Source of the DNA: Chara braunii
Lineage: Eukaryota > Streptophyta > Charophyceae > Charales > Characeae
Direction of reading: 5' to 3'
Length of the DNA stretch: 29,005 bases
Assembly (NCBI GenBank): GCA_003427395.1
Contig: BFEA01000534.1
Coordinates: forward strand, 545,720 to 574,724
Shown: piece after piece, positions 1 through 9,207 of the stretch
Layout: each line of letters begins with the position of its first letter
Position numbering within the stretch: the first letter of the stretch is position 1
Program-made: the position numbers and the translations under genes
Notes under the pieces: model-generated
Told to the model about the DNA's origin: nothing
The model's database searches: none
What the model saw: the letters and a program-made list of their open reading frames with translations, nothing else

Positions 1-20
1 GCCTTTCTACTACTACTAAC
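1..20 (-). other. Start of SHMT intron (5' splice donor)
   Basis: On the minus strand, GTTAGTAGTAGTAG follows the last exon codons (GCG CAG). It matches a GT donor in phase 0. The rest of the intron lies off the left edge. Confidence 0.85.
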
Positions 21-974
21 CTGCGCTGCGATAAGGCCGCTGACATGAGCCATGTCACACATGAGAAGCGCCCCACACTTGTCTGCCACGCTTCGAAACC
101 GCGCGTAATCCCATTCTCTGGGGTAGGCGCTCCCTCCACAAATGATAATTTTCGGTCGAAAATCCATGGCTTTGGCCTCCAGCTTGTCGTAGTCTATGTA
201 GCCCGTGTCGGGGTCTACTTTGTAGGGCAGCGATTCAAAGAAGATGGACGACGCGGACACTTTCCTCCCACTGGACGTGTAGTACCCATGCGTCAAATGC
301 CCTCCGGAGGGCAGATCGAGTCCCATCAACCGATCGTGCGGCTGCAGCAGCGCCGTATACACCGCAAAGTTCGCCGAACTGCAGGAATACGGCTGAACGT
401 TCACCCCCCAGTGCTCTGCATCTAACCGGAATACCGTCAGCGCTCTCTCCTGACACATCATCTCGATCTGATCAATGAACTCGTTCCCGCCATAATACCT
501 CGCCCCGGGCATCCCCTCCGAATACTTGTTCGTCAGCGGACTGCCCAACGCCTCAATCACGGCTTGGGAGACGAAATTCTCCGACGCAATCAGCTCTACG
601 CCTTTCCACTGCCTGTTCTTCTCTTTCTCGATCAAATCAAAGATTTCTGGGTCCCCCTCCCCTAGAGAGCAATTACCCCATTTCGTCAGGGGTTTTGAAA
701 CCCCCACCCATTTTCGTCGTTTGCGCGAGGGTTCGTCGTCCAAATAACAGTTGTTGATTGCTAACCCGCCATTGGCCTTGACCTTTCCCAACACACTCCC
801 TCCTCCTCCTCCTCCTATTCCTCCTATTCCTCCTAATCCTCCTCCACCTCCTACTCCTACTCCTGCTGCTGCCAGAAGGACTCCGTTCTCTCCATTCGCA
901 TCCGCTGGGCCTGTCCCAGCAGTCCCAACAGTTTGAGCGGCAACGGTTTCCCCCCCTGCTCGGACTTCTGCCAT
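21..974 (-). CDS. SHMT: Serine hydroxymethyltransferase, first coding exon (318 codons, partial gene)
   Basis: The enzyme is PLP-dependent and interconverts serine plus tetrahydrofolate with glycine plus 5,10-methylene-THF. The minus strand is open from ATG at 974 to a donor at 20 (CAG|GTTAGT). An in-frame TAG at 1074-1076 lies upstream and no other ATG lies between, which fixes the start. Residues 1-37 are Ala/Gly-rich and 38-60 form a Gly-rich tract encoded by a (GGA)n microsatellite. PSRKRRK at 82-88 looks like a nuclear localisation signal. [12 protein letters not shown] opens the catalytic domain, followed by SENF (131-134), [28 protein letters not shown] (S197 near the start), [22 protein letters not shown] and DMAH (D307, H310, the cofactor-contact region). 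The PLP lysine would lie in a later exon outside the window. The long basic N-terminus and the PYSC(S/T)SANFAVYT form resemble the plant SHM6/SHM7 class rather than the short cytosolic or mitochondrial forms. No stop or frameshift is seen. Confidence 0.95.
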
Positions 975-1485
975 CTCGACCGGTTCGGTTCTTCTTCCCG
1001 CGCCCCTCCCCCCCTCCTCCCCCACCTTACCCTCCTCTCCCCGCCCCCCGCCCCGCGCCGCCTTTCCCCAAAACTAAGAAGAAACACTCGGTTGTCACTG
1101 GCTGCACACCCCTGTACACCCACCTACCTACCTACCTACCTACCTACCTATATTATCGTCCTCGTCCCTACCTACCTCCCTCGCTCTCGCTCCCTCCTCT
1201 GGCTCTTTCCCGCCCGCGCTGCTGTCGTGGCACCCGCCTGCGGACGATATCCATTCCGGTGAGCGGGATTACATGTGCAAGTGCCGCTTACACACTCCTC
1301 CCACTCCACGCTCCTTCTTTGGAATTTTTCTGTTAGGGCCGGGGGTAGTTGGGGTTGAGGGTCCAGCTTTGCTTTCGTTCGGTCCGTTCTCTCTCCACAG
1401 ACAACAGAATCCGCGTGATGTTGAGATTCAGTTAGACTACTCGTCGCCCTCCTGTTTCCGCATTCGTGTCATCCCCCCGCCCCCC
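975..1485 (-). other. SHMT 5' leader / proximal upstream region, no ORF supported
   Basis: This stretch is C-rich on the plus strand, so it is purine/G-rich in the direction of SHMT transcription. It contains a CCTA tetranucleotide microsatellite at about 1122-1150. I see no convincing TATA box upstream of the SHMT ATG and no conserved protein in any frame. A 5'UTR with a possible TATA-less promoter is the simplest reading. Confidence 0.5.
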
Positions 1486-1659
1486 CCCCACAACCAATCA
1501 ATCAACCAACCAGGCAATCACACCCCCCCCCCTCGCCCTCGGAGGGTTAAGAGCTGTCTCTTATACACATCTAGATGTGTATAAGAGACAGCCCCACAAC
1601 CAATCAATCAACCAACCAGGCAATCACACCCCCCCCCCTCGCCCTCGGAGGGTTAAGAG
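1486..1659. repeat. Artefactual 68-bp direct duplication around the adapter
   Basis: Positions 1486-1553 and 1592-1659 are identical, including a run of ten C. Only the 38-bp adapter separates them. The duplication is very probably not present in the organism. Confidence 0.9.
1554..1591. other. Nextera mate-pair junction adapter (assembly artefact)
   Basis: This 38-bp perfect palindrome is two inverted Tn5 mosaic ends, CTGTCTCTTATACACATCT followed by its reverse complement. It is the circularisation junction of Nextera mate-pair libraries and not genomic sequence. It is flanked by an identical 68-bp direct repeat (1486-1553 and 1592-1659), as expected if one read through the junction was assembled in. 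Translated, it yields the well-known artefact peptides YTHLDVYKRQ and LLYTSRCV. Confidence 0.97.
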
Positions 1660-1856
1660 GACCCCTCTTTCGTTCCGCGCTCACAGTGTGCAAGGACGGC
1701 GAGACAAATTCTGCTTGTCGTCTTCTTTGAAGAGCGGGGATGATGGGAGCGCAGGAGGCAGCACACGTGGCCTTACCGCGAACAACGAATCTGACGATGA
1801 CGTCTGCAACAAGCCGTCACCGATCTCTCGATCCGACACGTCAGCTTCGCCCTCCT

Positions 1857-1890
1857 TTCCTCCCTCCCTCCCTCCCTCCCTCCCTCCCTC
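1857..1890. repeat. (CCCT)n microsatellite
   Basis: About eight tandem CCTC units form a pyrimidine tract on the plus strand. It makes the spurious Pro/Ser-rich and Glu/Gly-rich reading frames seen here on both strands. Confidence 0.9.
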
Positions 1891-2049
1891 CCACCCTTCC
1901 TGCCCCCCTCCCTCCCTTACTTCCTTCCTTCTCCTCCACCTCGGCGGCAGCAGCAGGCAGCTGATGCAGGAGATCCTGCCTGTGGTGGACTTCTCGATAG
2001 GTTGGTTCAATAGGATAAAAATAGCATTATGAAGCGGAGGAGGAGGAAG

Positions 2050-2065
2050 GGGGGGGGGGGGGGGG
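2050..2065. repeat. Poly(G) run
   Basis: A run of about sixteen G. Length in the assembly is likely unreliable. Confidence 0.8.
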
Positions 2066-2787
2066 CAAGCAATCAATGGTCGATGACTAGGAGACGCTGA
2101 GGATGCGGCGCTGGATACGAGCCAGGGGAGGAGAGCTCGAGACACGCGTCACCTGCTGATGCTCGTTGCCACCGAGTCAATCAATCAATGAATCTCCAGT
2201 CTTCACCGTGTGACACGTGTCACCCAGAAGAAGAGGGGCTGTAACGAACAAAGCCGGAAGGCCTCCAGAGCTGTTTATCTAGGCGAGGCCGCCCTCCGAC
2301 AACGCTGAGTAGGTCGATCTGGCACCACTCCGACCAAGTACCCCCGTGTGCCACGTGGCAGCATTCCGTCCTCTGTTACACGTGTGCAATTCCACGCCAC
2401 TGCCAGCTGAAGCGCAAAGATATCGACGACAAGGAACACTTGCGCGCGCGGGGAATTACGATCACAACAGAGGGCACAACAAGGGCATGAACAAGAGATG
2501 GAGGAGGGAGTACAAGAACACGAGAAGCAGGGGAGACGGTGATCGAGTATGCCACCTGTCATCCACGGAGACAAAGACAGACTCCACGTGTCGTCGAGGC
2601 AGAACAAGGGATTAGCCACGTGTCTTCTGAGAAGTTCAGGTGGATCTGGTGCGCAGGCATCAATCCCGCCCAACATTGGAGATGGTAGGCTGAATCAGAT
2701 GTGACCTGACGTGCACACACGAGAGTGCAGCTGGCAACGATATATGGCCTTTTCCTATGTCGCCTGACAGACAGATGGACAGACAGA

Positions 2788-2981
2788 CACGTGGCAATCA
2801 AGCTGAAGACGCTGCGGTCGCCGTTGAGTGACTGGTCTACAGGATGAAGAAACAGGAAAGGGAAGAAAATGAGAGAGAGAGAGAGAGAGAGACAGAGAGA
2901 CAAACACGTGGCAATCAGGCTGAAGCCGTTATGGTCGCCCTCGGGCGACTGGTCTACAGGATGAACAAACAGGGAAGAAAA

Positions 2982-3014
<33 letters not shown>

Positions 3015-3015
3015 C
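2788..3015. repeat. Tandem duplication of a 117-bp unit carrying a G-box and a (GA)n tract
   Basis: Unit 1 starts at 2788 and unit 2 at 2905. Both begin CACGTGGCAATCA, share CTGGTCTACAGGATGAA in the middle and end in ATGAGAGAGA. They differ at scattered positions, so the duplication is real but not recent. Each copy carries one CACGTG core, so the duplication also multiplied the motif. Confidence 0.85.
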
Positions 3016-3781
3016 AAAGACAAAGAGGGAGAGACTCTGCGTCGCGGCAGATCCCAACCTTACTCGGTATGGATCTCAGAAAAAGCAAAAGTGATGTTTG
3101 CTCTTTTTTTCAGTAGGACAGAACGGGAAAGGGAGAAAAACTCGGAGAAAAAAAAGGCGACCACTTCCGCCAGCTCGCCGCGCGAGCAATAGCCAGCTAC
3201 TTGTACCAACGAGTCATGAACCTAGTTATACACCATCACAAAGGGAGACGTAAAAAGAAAAAGCCATCTCCCAAGACTCCTACCTCCACCTTCCTCCCTA
3301 CTCCTCCCTCCCTCCCTCCCTCGGATCCTACATCCGTACGGTACGGTCGGCCCGGACATAGGCGATCCTCCTCCTCCTCCTCCTCCTCTTCCTCCTCTTC
3401 TCCTCCTCTTACATCCAGATCGAACGGCGAAGAGGGGACATACTATAGATAGACCATCGACAGCAGGCAGACAAATGTTTGTGCGCTCAGTCTCTCCTGA
3501 CGCTGTCTGTCGAACGCCGAAGACCATGCCAAATACTGTCTGTGAATAGATGAAGACGTGCATTCATTAGTCTGTGAATAGATGAAGAAACGACTCAACG
3601 AACTAATCAATGAATCAATTAATCAATTAATCAATGAAGCACGGAGGAATATCCGGCCGATGGACTTCTCCTGCCTGCCCCCTCCGTCTCTCTTCCTCCC
3701 TCAGTTCCCTGATCAGCAAAGTGGAAAAACGCCATTGAACACGATGATGCTACTTACCTCCCTCCCTCCCTGAGTCTAGAC
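3016..3781. other. Intergenic low-complexity region
   Basis: No gene is supported. The region contains (CCCT) and (TCC)n tracts (about 3296-3322 and 3362-3410), an (AATC)n-like tract at about 3600-3640, and a short direct repeat of TCTGTGAATAGATGAAG (about 3538 and 3571). Short ORFs here are by-products of these repeats. Confidence 0.6.
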
Positions 3782-4550
3782 GTAGATGCAGAAAAGCAGT
3801 TCATTCTCGAATTTCTGCACCTGTTCACGAACACGTCTAGGATCACCGACGGAAAGGAATAGAACACGAGGCTACGTAGGTGCAATGGTTGGTTGGCTGG
3901 CTGGTTGGGTTGCAACTGTGGTTCGTTCCTCGGTTCTCAGCTCGATTTCGCGCATCGCAGCACTACTCTCGAAATGTGCAAAACGAGAGTGAATCTGCCG
4001 CTAGAATATGGAAAGATACACCGCCATGATTTTTGTCTTTTGTGCATGTCGAGAGAAGTGCAGCGAGGCCCTTCGTCTCGTTAATTGTTGTACAGACCAT
4101 TGGGGGGGGGGGGGGAAAAAAAAAAATTCTCCACTCCAGGGGCGTACTCGCACTACCACTAATCCCAAATGCACCTGACCGCATTTACAGCAGGACTTGT
4201 ATGCATCTGCCAGCAATTCTATCCAGAAATAAGGGAAGAAGTGCTAGTGTGAGTGTGCCCCAAGTGCCGTAGAGGTAGGACACGGGGACAGAGGGCCCAG
4301 GCAGTGTCACGCTCACACTGCTGCCCTTCGTTCTCCCACGTAACCTCTCACTGGATGGTTTTTGACTTCGAATTGAATGAATGGATTTTATTATTTATTT
4401 ATTTTTTCACAGAATGAATGGATTCAATTTGCTGCGGCGTTAGGGGCGGAGGGGTTATTAGGGCGAGGTGCCACTAGGTAGCAGTCTGAGCCTCGACGTG
4501 TTCGTGAAAAGGTGCAGAAATTCGAGATTGACCTGCTTTTCTGCATCTAT
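3782..4550. mobile_element. 60-bp inverted repeats enclosing 649 bp; possible foldback/MITE-like element
   Basis: Positions 3782-3841 and 4491-4550 are reverse complements at about 55 of 60 positions; the shared core includes GGTGCAGAAATTCGAGA. The enclosed 649 bp has no coding signal and holds a poly(G)-poly(A) tract at about 4099-4130. I cannot find clear target-site duplications outside the arms. It could be a non-autonomous DNA transposon or a local inverted duplication. Confidence 0.5.
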
Positions 4551-4622
4551 GCCTAAAACACGTCTACATTCAGGAGCTGAATTCGATCCTCTCTGCTTAA
4601 AACATAGGTGTGGACCCCACTG

Positions 4623-5162
4623 GCAACTCACCAACAACGGGTCCTGCTGTTGGTGGCAACTCCCTCGGCCTACGTCCTCATCTCCAAGACTGTTTGACGT
4701 ACACCAACTTCAGGATTTTATTTTCCTACCTCACTTATTCAGTCTTTTTCACATAGGTTGATTTTTGTCATCTACGGTTGGGACTTTTATGGATCCTACC
4801 AGTTTTCCTGTTTCTAAGATCTACGGCTCGAGCTCTTTCTACACCCAAGATCTTCGGCCTTACAGAAGGGACCAGTGGGACTTACCCGGCAGGAAGCAGT
4901 CCCTCAGTGGTCCGGCCTCCACTGCCTCCAGTCGCAGCGAGAGTATATGTAACCGGTGCAGGACCGGTCGCAGCAGGCGCAGCAGGCTGAGTCAACTCGC
5001 GCTGCCCGCTTTCTGGATTTCTTTCGCCCGCTGCCGCGCCCATTGCGTACGCGAATCTGCAAGTCACATCAAGCAAGTTAGCCAGACGCTCGGAGGACAG
5101 GTCATTTTCATTGCCTATTTTGGCGAAGCGGCCGATTCATCCGCACCTGCTCCATTTTCTGC
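4623..5162 (+). repeat. Left split repeat A1
   Basis: Matches A2 (15587-16111) at high identity over 500 bp, with a 9-bp extra repeat unit (GCAGCAGGC type) near 4975. The last about 30 bp, after GGCGAAGC, are more diverged. At the outer end an 8-bp inverted repeat, CACCAACA (4629-4636) and TGTTGGTG (4648-4655), lies beside two direct GGCAACTC copies, a plausible recombinase binding site. The repeat contains an open frame (4765-5208), which I regard as non-coding. Confidence 0.9.
4944..4952 (+). promoter_or_regulatory. TATA-like box in A1
   Basis: TATATGTAA, the counterpart of TATATATAA at 15908-15916 in A2. It lies about 490 bp upstream of the ORF1 ATG (5442) and would fire rightward through the element. 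The A1 copy has decayed by one base. Confidence 0.45.
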
Positions 5163-5441
5163 TCAGATTCTTTTCACACCTGCATTCGCACTAGGACTGT
5201 TTCTTTGAGGCCCTGTACCTATACCTCTTTCCGGTCTTCTTACCTGCACCTGCATCCGCACCTCTTTTCGGCTTAGTGCCGCGTCAGGAAAGCCTCCTTA
5301 CTTCTCCCGCATCCTAACCAATTCCTCGACCACTTACTTGTCTCGCGTTTTACGGCTAAATCAGGCCTAAGTTTCGGCCTACTAAGAGAGCAAGTCTTCC
5401 AGCTACTTAAGCCACCGGTAAGCACTTCTTCAAACCTCATC

Positions 5442-6523
5442 ATGAATGACAAGGGCATGGCAGGAAGCCCGTCACTTTGCGTTGCGGCCCTGTCCCCGCC
5501 ACGTCGTCAGTCGCCAACCTCCTCTTCTCAGCCCCACCAATCTCCCCACTCTTCTTCCTAGCACGCGTCTCCTTCCTCCTCCTACCACTCTCCCCCACCT
5601 AAGCAAGCACCACTCTTCGACCCTTTCCTCAAACACCACTTCCCGCCTAATCTTATGCTTCAGTCTTCTTCTCCAGCACCACCTCAACGACTCCTTTAAC
5701 TCTTCACTTCCCTAATCGATTTCTCCACCCCCAAACCCTCCCCACCAATAGCCACCGATCCGGTGCTTGAAAGAATCTTTGTAATAGATCCGCCAACCGC
5801 ATCTTTGCTTCCTCTTCATCTGTTCGCCCTTCCTCTCTTCACCCCTTCATCTTTCATCAAATTTCAGGAATCACGAGTGATATCAAAGTACGGATCGCTT
5901 CTCAACGCTGAAGATATTGAGCGTTTTTGCGTGGACACCGCCAAATTCCGTTTTCAGTATGGAGATAAATCCTTATGTGTGATCAAGCGCAAACGTGCGA
6001 CGAAGCTGCTCTCTTATTCGTTTTTTTCGGCGACGCTATTTAAACTCATCTCTGTCGACTCACGACCACTTTTCTCCCTCTCACCTAGAGAGCTTCTTCG
6101 GGCTCGATTGGACTTGGCGGAGTTTCAGTTAACCTACGCAAGTGACTTAGCTGTCAATTTCTACTGCCTCGGGATGTGTTTGGCCTGCATGAACGAGGAC
6201 GTGTTCTTCTCCTGGGTTAAGAAATGACTTCTCACCTTGGCGGAGAATCTTCCAGGGCTCGCTTCCTCACCTTTCCTGGCTTATCCGATTGCCGCGCACT
6301 TTAAGGATTTCTTCGCCACGCTCGCAAAAGGGGCAATCATCTCTCTCCAACTCGAGGAACTCGCAGACTGGGGGTCTGGCCCCTGATTCAGATACATTAG
6401 GAAGCAAGTTTTTGGCAATCTCCCGGATTACTTCCGCTATCCCGTCCTTCCCCTCGACTCTTCTCCCCCCTTCATACCCAATTACCCTCGCTTCTTCTTC
6501 TGCTCGTCCAAGGGCAGAAAAAG
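5442..6523 (+). pseudogene. Element ORF1, unknown (gag-position) protein, degenerate
   Basis: One plus-strand frame runs from ATG at 5442 to a donor-like AAG|GTGAGT at 6523/6524, interrupted by several in-frame stops including TAG, TAA and TGA. The N-terminal third is Ser/Pro-rich. From about 5763 the frame is globular in composition, with stretches such as EDIERFCVDTAKFRFQYGDK and NFYCLGMCLACMNEDVFFSW, and it stays sensible after the TGA at about 6225 (LAENLPGLASSPFLAYPIAA, then LEELADWGSGP). I do not recognise a domain. Its place directly after A1 suggests a structural or gag-like role. Removing the stops gives about 360 codons. Confidence 0.55.
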
Positions 6524-7214
6524 GTGAGTAACCTTTGAGCGCAATGCCGAAGAAAGCAGTTCGGCCTCCGCCGCAGACAACGCCCAGGAAGAGGAAGTCA
6601 ACAAAGGCTGAGCCAGAAGATCCTCCTCTTTAGATCCCCCCTTCCCTTCTCGTTCACTTCCTCTCCAACCCCTCTTTTTAGTAACCAAGCCCCCCTCCCC
6701 AACCATCCAAACCCCTCCTCTGCAATCACCTCTCTTGCAACTCCCCAAACCCCCTAGACAGAGACGTAAGCACAGTCTCTGCCGAAACTTGGACTTATTA
6801 ATCTTCTCCTTGTTTTTTATCCTCTTTCTTTTTCACCTCTTCACCATCTTCTTTCTTCTTCCCAAATCCTCTAGGCATCTCTGTCTCCCCTGATAATATT
6901 CGGCCAATGAGGGCCTAATGAGTTCAATATGACTTAGCCAATCCGGTGATCGGTATCATCTCTTTTCAAACTCTGTGCTGTCAAGTGAATTGTTAGCAAT
7001 GATAGACAATGGTCAAAGTCGAGTTTTGGGTCTCACAATCTTAAAATTCTTCATTCTCTTCTTCGCCTCTGCTTACCTTAAATGTTTGGCAATATTTTGA
7101 TAACTCGCCATCTGGCATGAACTTGGATTTGGCTACGAGCATACTGTTAAGACAATAACCTGACTTTTAAAGAAGAAAGAAAATGATTTTCCATGGTGCC
7201 TGTTTATTCGTTTG

Positions 7215-7260
7215 CATCTCCCCCTTACTGTGCAAATCATCTCCCCCTTACTGTGCAAAT
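7215..7260. repeat. Tandem duplication, 23-bp unit
   Basis: Two identical copies starting CATCTCCCCCTTACTG at 7215 and 7238. Confidence 0.9.
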
Positions 7261-7647
7261 CAATTGGTCAGTACAGTTACTATAAATAACGAACAACGAT
7301 CCCTACTCTTGAAACCTCTCGCAGACGATCATCAGGGCAGGCTACCAAGATGTTTTCTCCCAAACTTGAATGACTAATGATGTTATTCCCACTCCCCTTA
7401 CCTCTTTATATCACGCTGCATGTAGAAAGCGGATACCATGCAAAAGAAGGAAAAAAGGATAAGATTGAAATTTATTCTAAAAAAAAAAAATAAAAAAAAA
7501 TCTTTCCAGCTATTGCAAGTCATCCCACAAATTTGTTCACTTAAATTGCCACCTGGCAAACCTCCAAGAAGGGAATCAGGCCTCCTTTGGCACAATTAGT
7601 ATCTTGCTTAATCACACCAAGTCACCTATCTCAGAAAATAACAAAAG

Positions 7648-7650
<3 letters not shown>

Positions 7651-7702
<52 letters not shown>
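7651..7702. repeat. Poly(A) tract, about 52 nt
   Basis: Longest of seven poly(A) tracts in the element interior. The others are at about 8227-8244, 8543-8581, 8631-8658, 8998-9013, 10435-10462 and 10557-10585. All are on the plus strand, and the two longest pairs bracket duplicated segments. Confidence 0.9.
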
Positions 7703-7707
<5 letters not shown>

Positions 7708-7799
7708 AACCTCTTTGCAGCAATTAAGTCAATCAACAGCTCTCAGTTATACTTTCTGACCTTAATCTGTTTGTTTGCATGTAAAATTATCCCGCAATC

Positions 7800-8111
7800 A
7801 TGAAAAATCGTATCATCTCAATCTACGAGAATCTCTTTTTTGTTCCATTCAGACTCGCCTATCGCGCATTACTTCTCCTTCGGAACCCTCTTCTCCTAAT
7901 TTCCTTTCTCATCTCAACCCTCACGATGATCCTCTTTATTTTTCTCTTATTTTCCTTCGGAATACCTCTTCTTTTAACTTTTTTTTTTTTTCAATATTAT
8001 TCTGCGCCTCTCAGACTTTACTACCCTTTAAAATATTTAGATATATATCTAGTTATTTATTTAAGAAGTGAAGGCAAAGAAAGATTAAGCCATCAGTATC
8101 CGAACCATTGA
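7800..8111 (+). CDS. Small hydrophobic ORF, copy 1 (103 codons, unknown)
   Basis: ATG-initiated and uninterrupted. A short polar N-terminus is followed by about 60 mostly hydrophobic residues able to form two membrane segments (LFFVPF..., RNPLLLISFL, IFLLFSFGIPLLLTFFFF), then a more polar tail with basic residues. It aligns without gaps to copy 2 (9208-9426): VPF, 11 residues, NPLL, 22 residues, IP in both. No family recognised. The plus strand is T-rich, so hydrophobicity could come from composition, but the gapless spacing shows common descent. Confidence 0.4.
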   Translation: MKNRIISIYENLFFVPFRLAYRALLLLRNPLLLISFLISTLTMILFIFLLFSFGIPLLLTFFFFQYYSAPLRLYYPLKYLDIYLVIYLRSEGKERLSHQYPNH

Positions 8112-8542
8112 AAGTTGACCAAGTAGCGCCCTTGGTTATTCGTTCCCATCAGAATGAGTCATCACTGCCTTTAATCGGTTTTCGCATCTTGTTTTGAATG
8201 ATGATTTTTTCCTCATCTTCACAACTAAAAAAAAAAAAAAAAAAGGGAAGGGGGGGAATCCACACTAGGATTTAAACTACCAAAATCAGGCAAAAGTCCA
8301 TCACTCACTCTTGTGATCATTACTCAATCATTCTAAGGCCACCCGTAATCTGCTATTCCCACTCTAGAACACGACCTTAACTCATCTCAATAACCCTCAA
8401 CTATTTAATCACCAATAAATCGCTCGGTCATTATTGCTATGGGATCTAATCACGTCTCTATTGCAGACACAATGTCTTGGCTTCTTATCTTCACCTCATC
8501 CTGCAGTTTGGTAAAATCTGAGGTTGTTTCCCTTTTTTGCCT

Positions 8543-8584
<42 letters not shown>

Positions 8585-8658
8585 AAAAAATAAGTCCACT
8601 CAACTGCTTTCCCTATAATGAACACCAATTCAAAAAAAAAAAAAAAAAAAAAAAAAAG

Positions 8659-9165
8659 GACGCTGGGTCTCATTGGCTGAATGTGTCAGTTTACAGCCAT
8701 GATGCAGAACGTTATATCCTAACTTTCATCCAGCAGTTTACGAAGTCCCGATTGCATGATTCTTGAGTTGCTCCGTATTCTTTTATATGCAAAGAAGGGG
8801 ACGGGTTGCTCTTCAATTCCTAAGCAAAGGATAAACTGTGTTCTCTCCCCATTTTTCAAAATTTCTGAATTATAGCACTTCTTGACTTAAAAGTGAACGC
8901 GCGATCTTTATTGTCGTACAAGGACTAATAACGTCCTGATCGCATTTTCCTATCTTCACCCTACCCAACAATCGCATTTTCCTATCTTCACCCTACCCAA
9001 AAAAAAAAAAAAACGCTTGGTCATCAGCATTGCCGAATATGTCCAGTTTGCAGCAATAATGACATGAATTATATTTTAATCATCACCCAGCAATGCACTA
9101 CAGCCCGATCCCATGGTCCTTGAGACCGCTCTCTATTTGTTTCTGTGGGGTAAAAGGAGGGGGAA
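8659..9165. repeat. Pair of diverged poly(A)-led segments
   Basis: Segments at about 8659-8815 and 9013-9165 each follow a poly(A) run. They share an ordered series of blocks (GCTGGGTCTCATTGGCTGAA / GCTTGGTCATCAGCATTGCC, CAGTTTACAGC / CAGTTTGCAGC, TTGAG and so on). They appear to be old copies of one unit of about 150 bp; a weaker third copy may start near 7703. Confidence 0.55.
8939..9000. repeat. Tandem duplication, 32-bp period
   Basis: Two copies beginning ATCGCATTTTCCTATC at 8939 and 8971, identical over about 30 bp. Confidence 0.9.
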
Positions 9166-9207
9166 ATTTCACTTATTCTGACATCCCATTGTTTTTTTTC
9201 TGCAGAA

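Larger units (their letters stand above)
1764..2910. promoter_or_regulatory. Cluster of eight CACGTG (G-box/ABRE-type) cores upstream of SHMT
   Basis: CACGTG occurs at 1764, 2214, 2352, 2379, 2585, 2617, 2788 and 2905. Two lie in longer perfect palindromes: 14 bp at 2210-2223 (GTGACACGTGTCAC) and 12 bp at 2349-2360 (TGCCACGTGGCA). Several have the ACACGTGG or CACGTGTC context bound by plant bZIP (ABF/ABI5, GBF) and bHLH factors. The sites lie about 0.8-1.9 kb upstream of the SHMT start codon and could serve SHMT or an unseen divergent gene. That they act as binding sites is inference. Confidence 0.6.

Noticed and set aside
751-1123. Pro-rich plus-strand and Arg/Gly-rich minus-strand ORFs
   Set aside because: They are other frames of the SHMT exon microsatellite and its leader.
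1554-1591. Possible Tn5/IS50 insertion or natural palindrome
   Set aside because: Only two head-to-head 19-bp mosaic ends, three times in the window, with no transposase or 9-bp duplication: library adapter.
1466-2145. 188-codon and 154-codon ORFs on opposite strands
   Set aside because: One runs through the adapter and encodes adapter residues; both depend on the CCCT repeat.
2559-3023. 154-codon minus-strand ORF starting with Ser-Leu repeats
   Set aside because: It is the translation of the duplicated (GA)n module; the repeated peptide reflects DNA duplication, not a protein family.
4765-5208. Open frame of 147 codons in A1, with a related 173-codon frame in A2 (15753-16274)
   Set aside because: Conservation follows from the repeat itself; the frame extends past A2 into different sequence, shows no motif, and overlaps the TATA-like box.
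6770-6893. Third copy of the small hydrophobic ORF (hydrophobic frame near 6797)
   Set aside because: T-rich composition gives hydrophobic residues, but the VPF/NPLL/IP spacing is not found.
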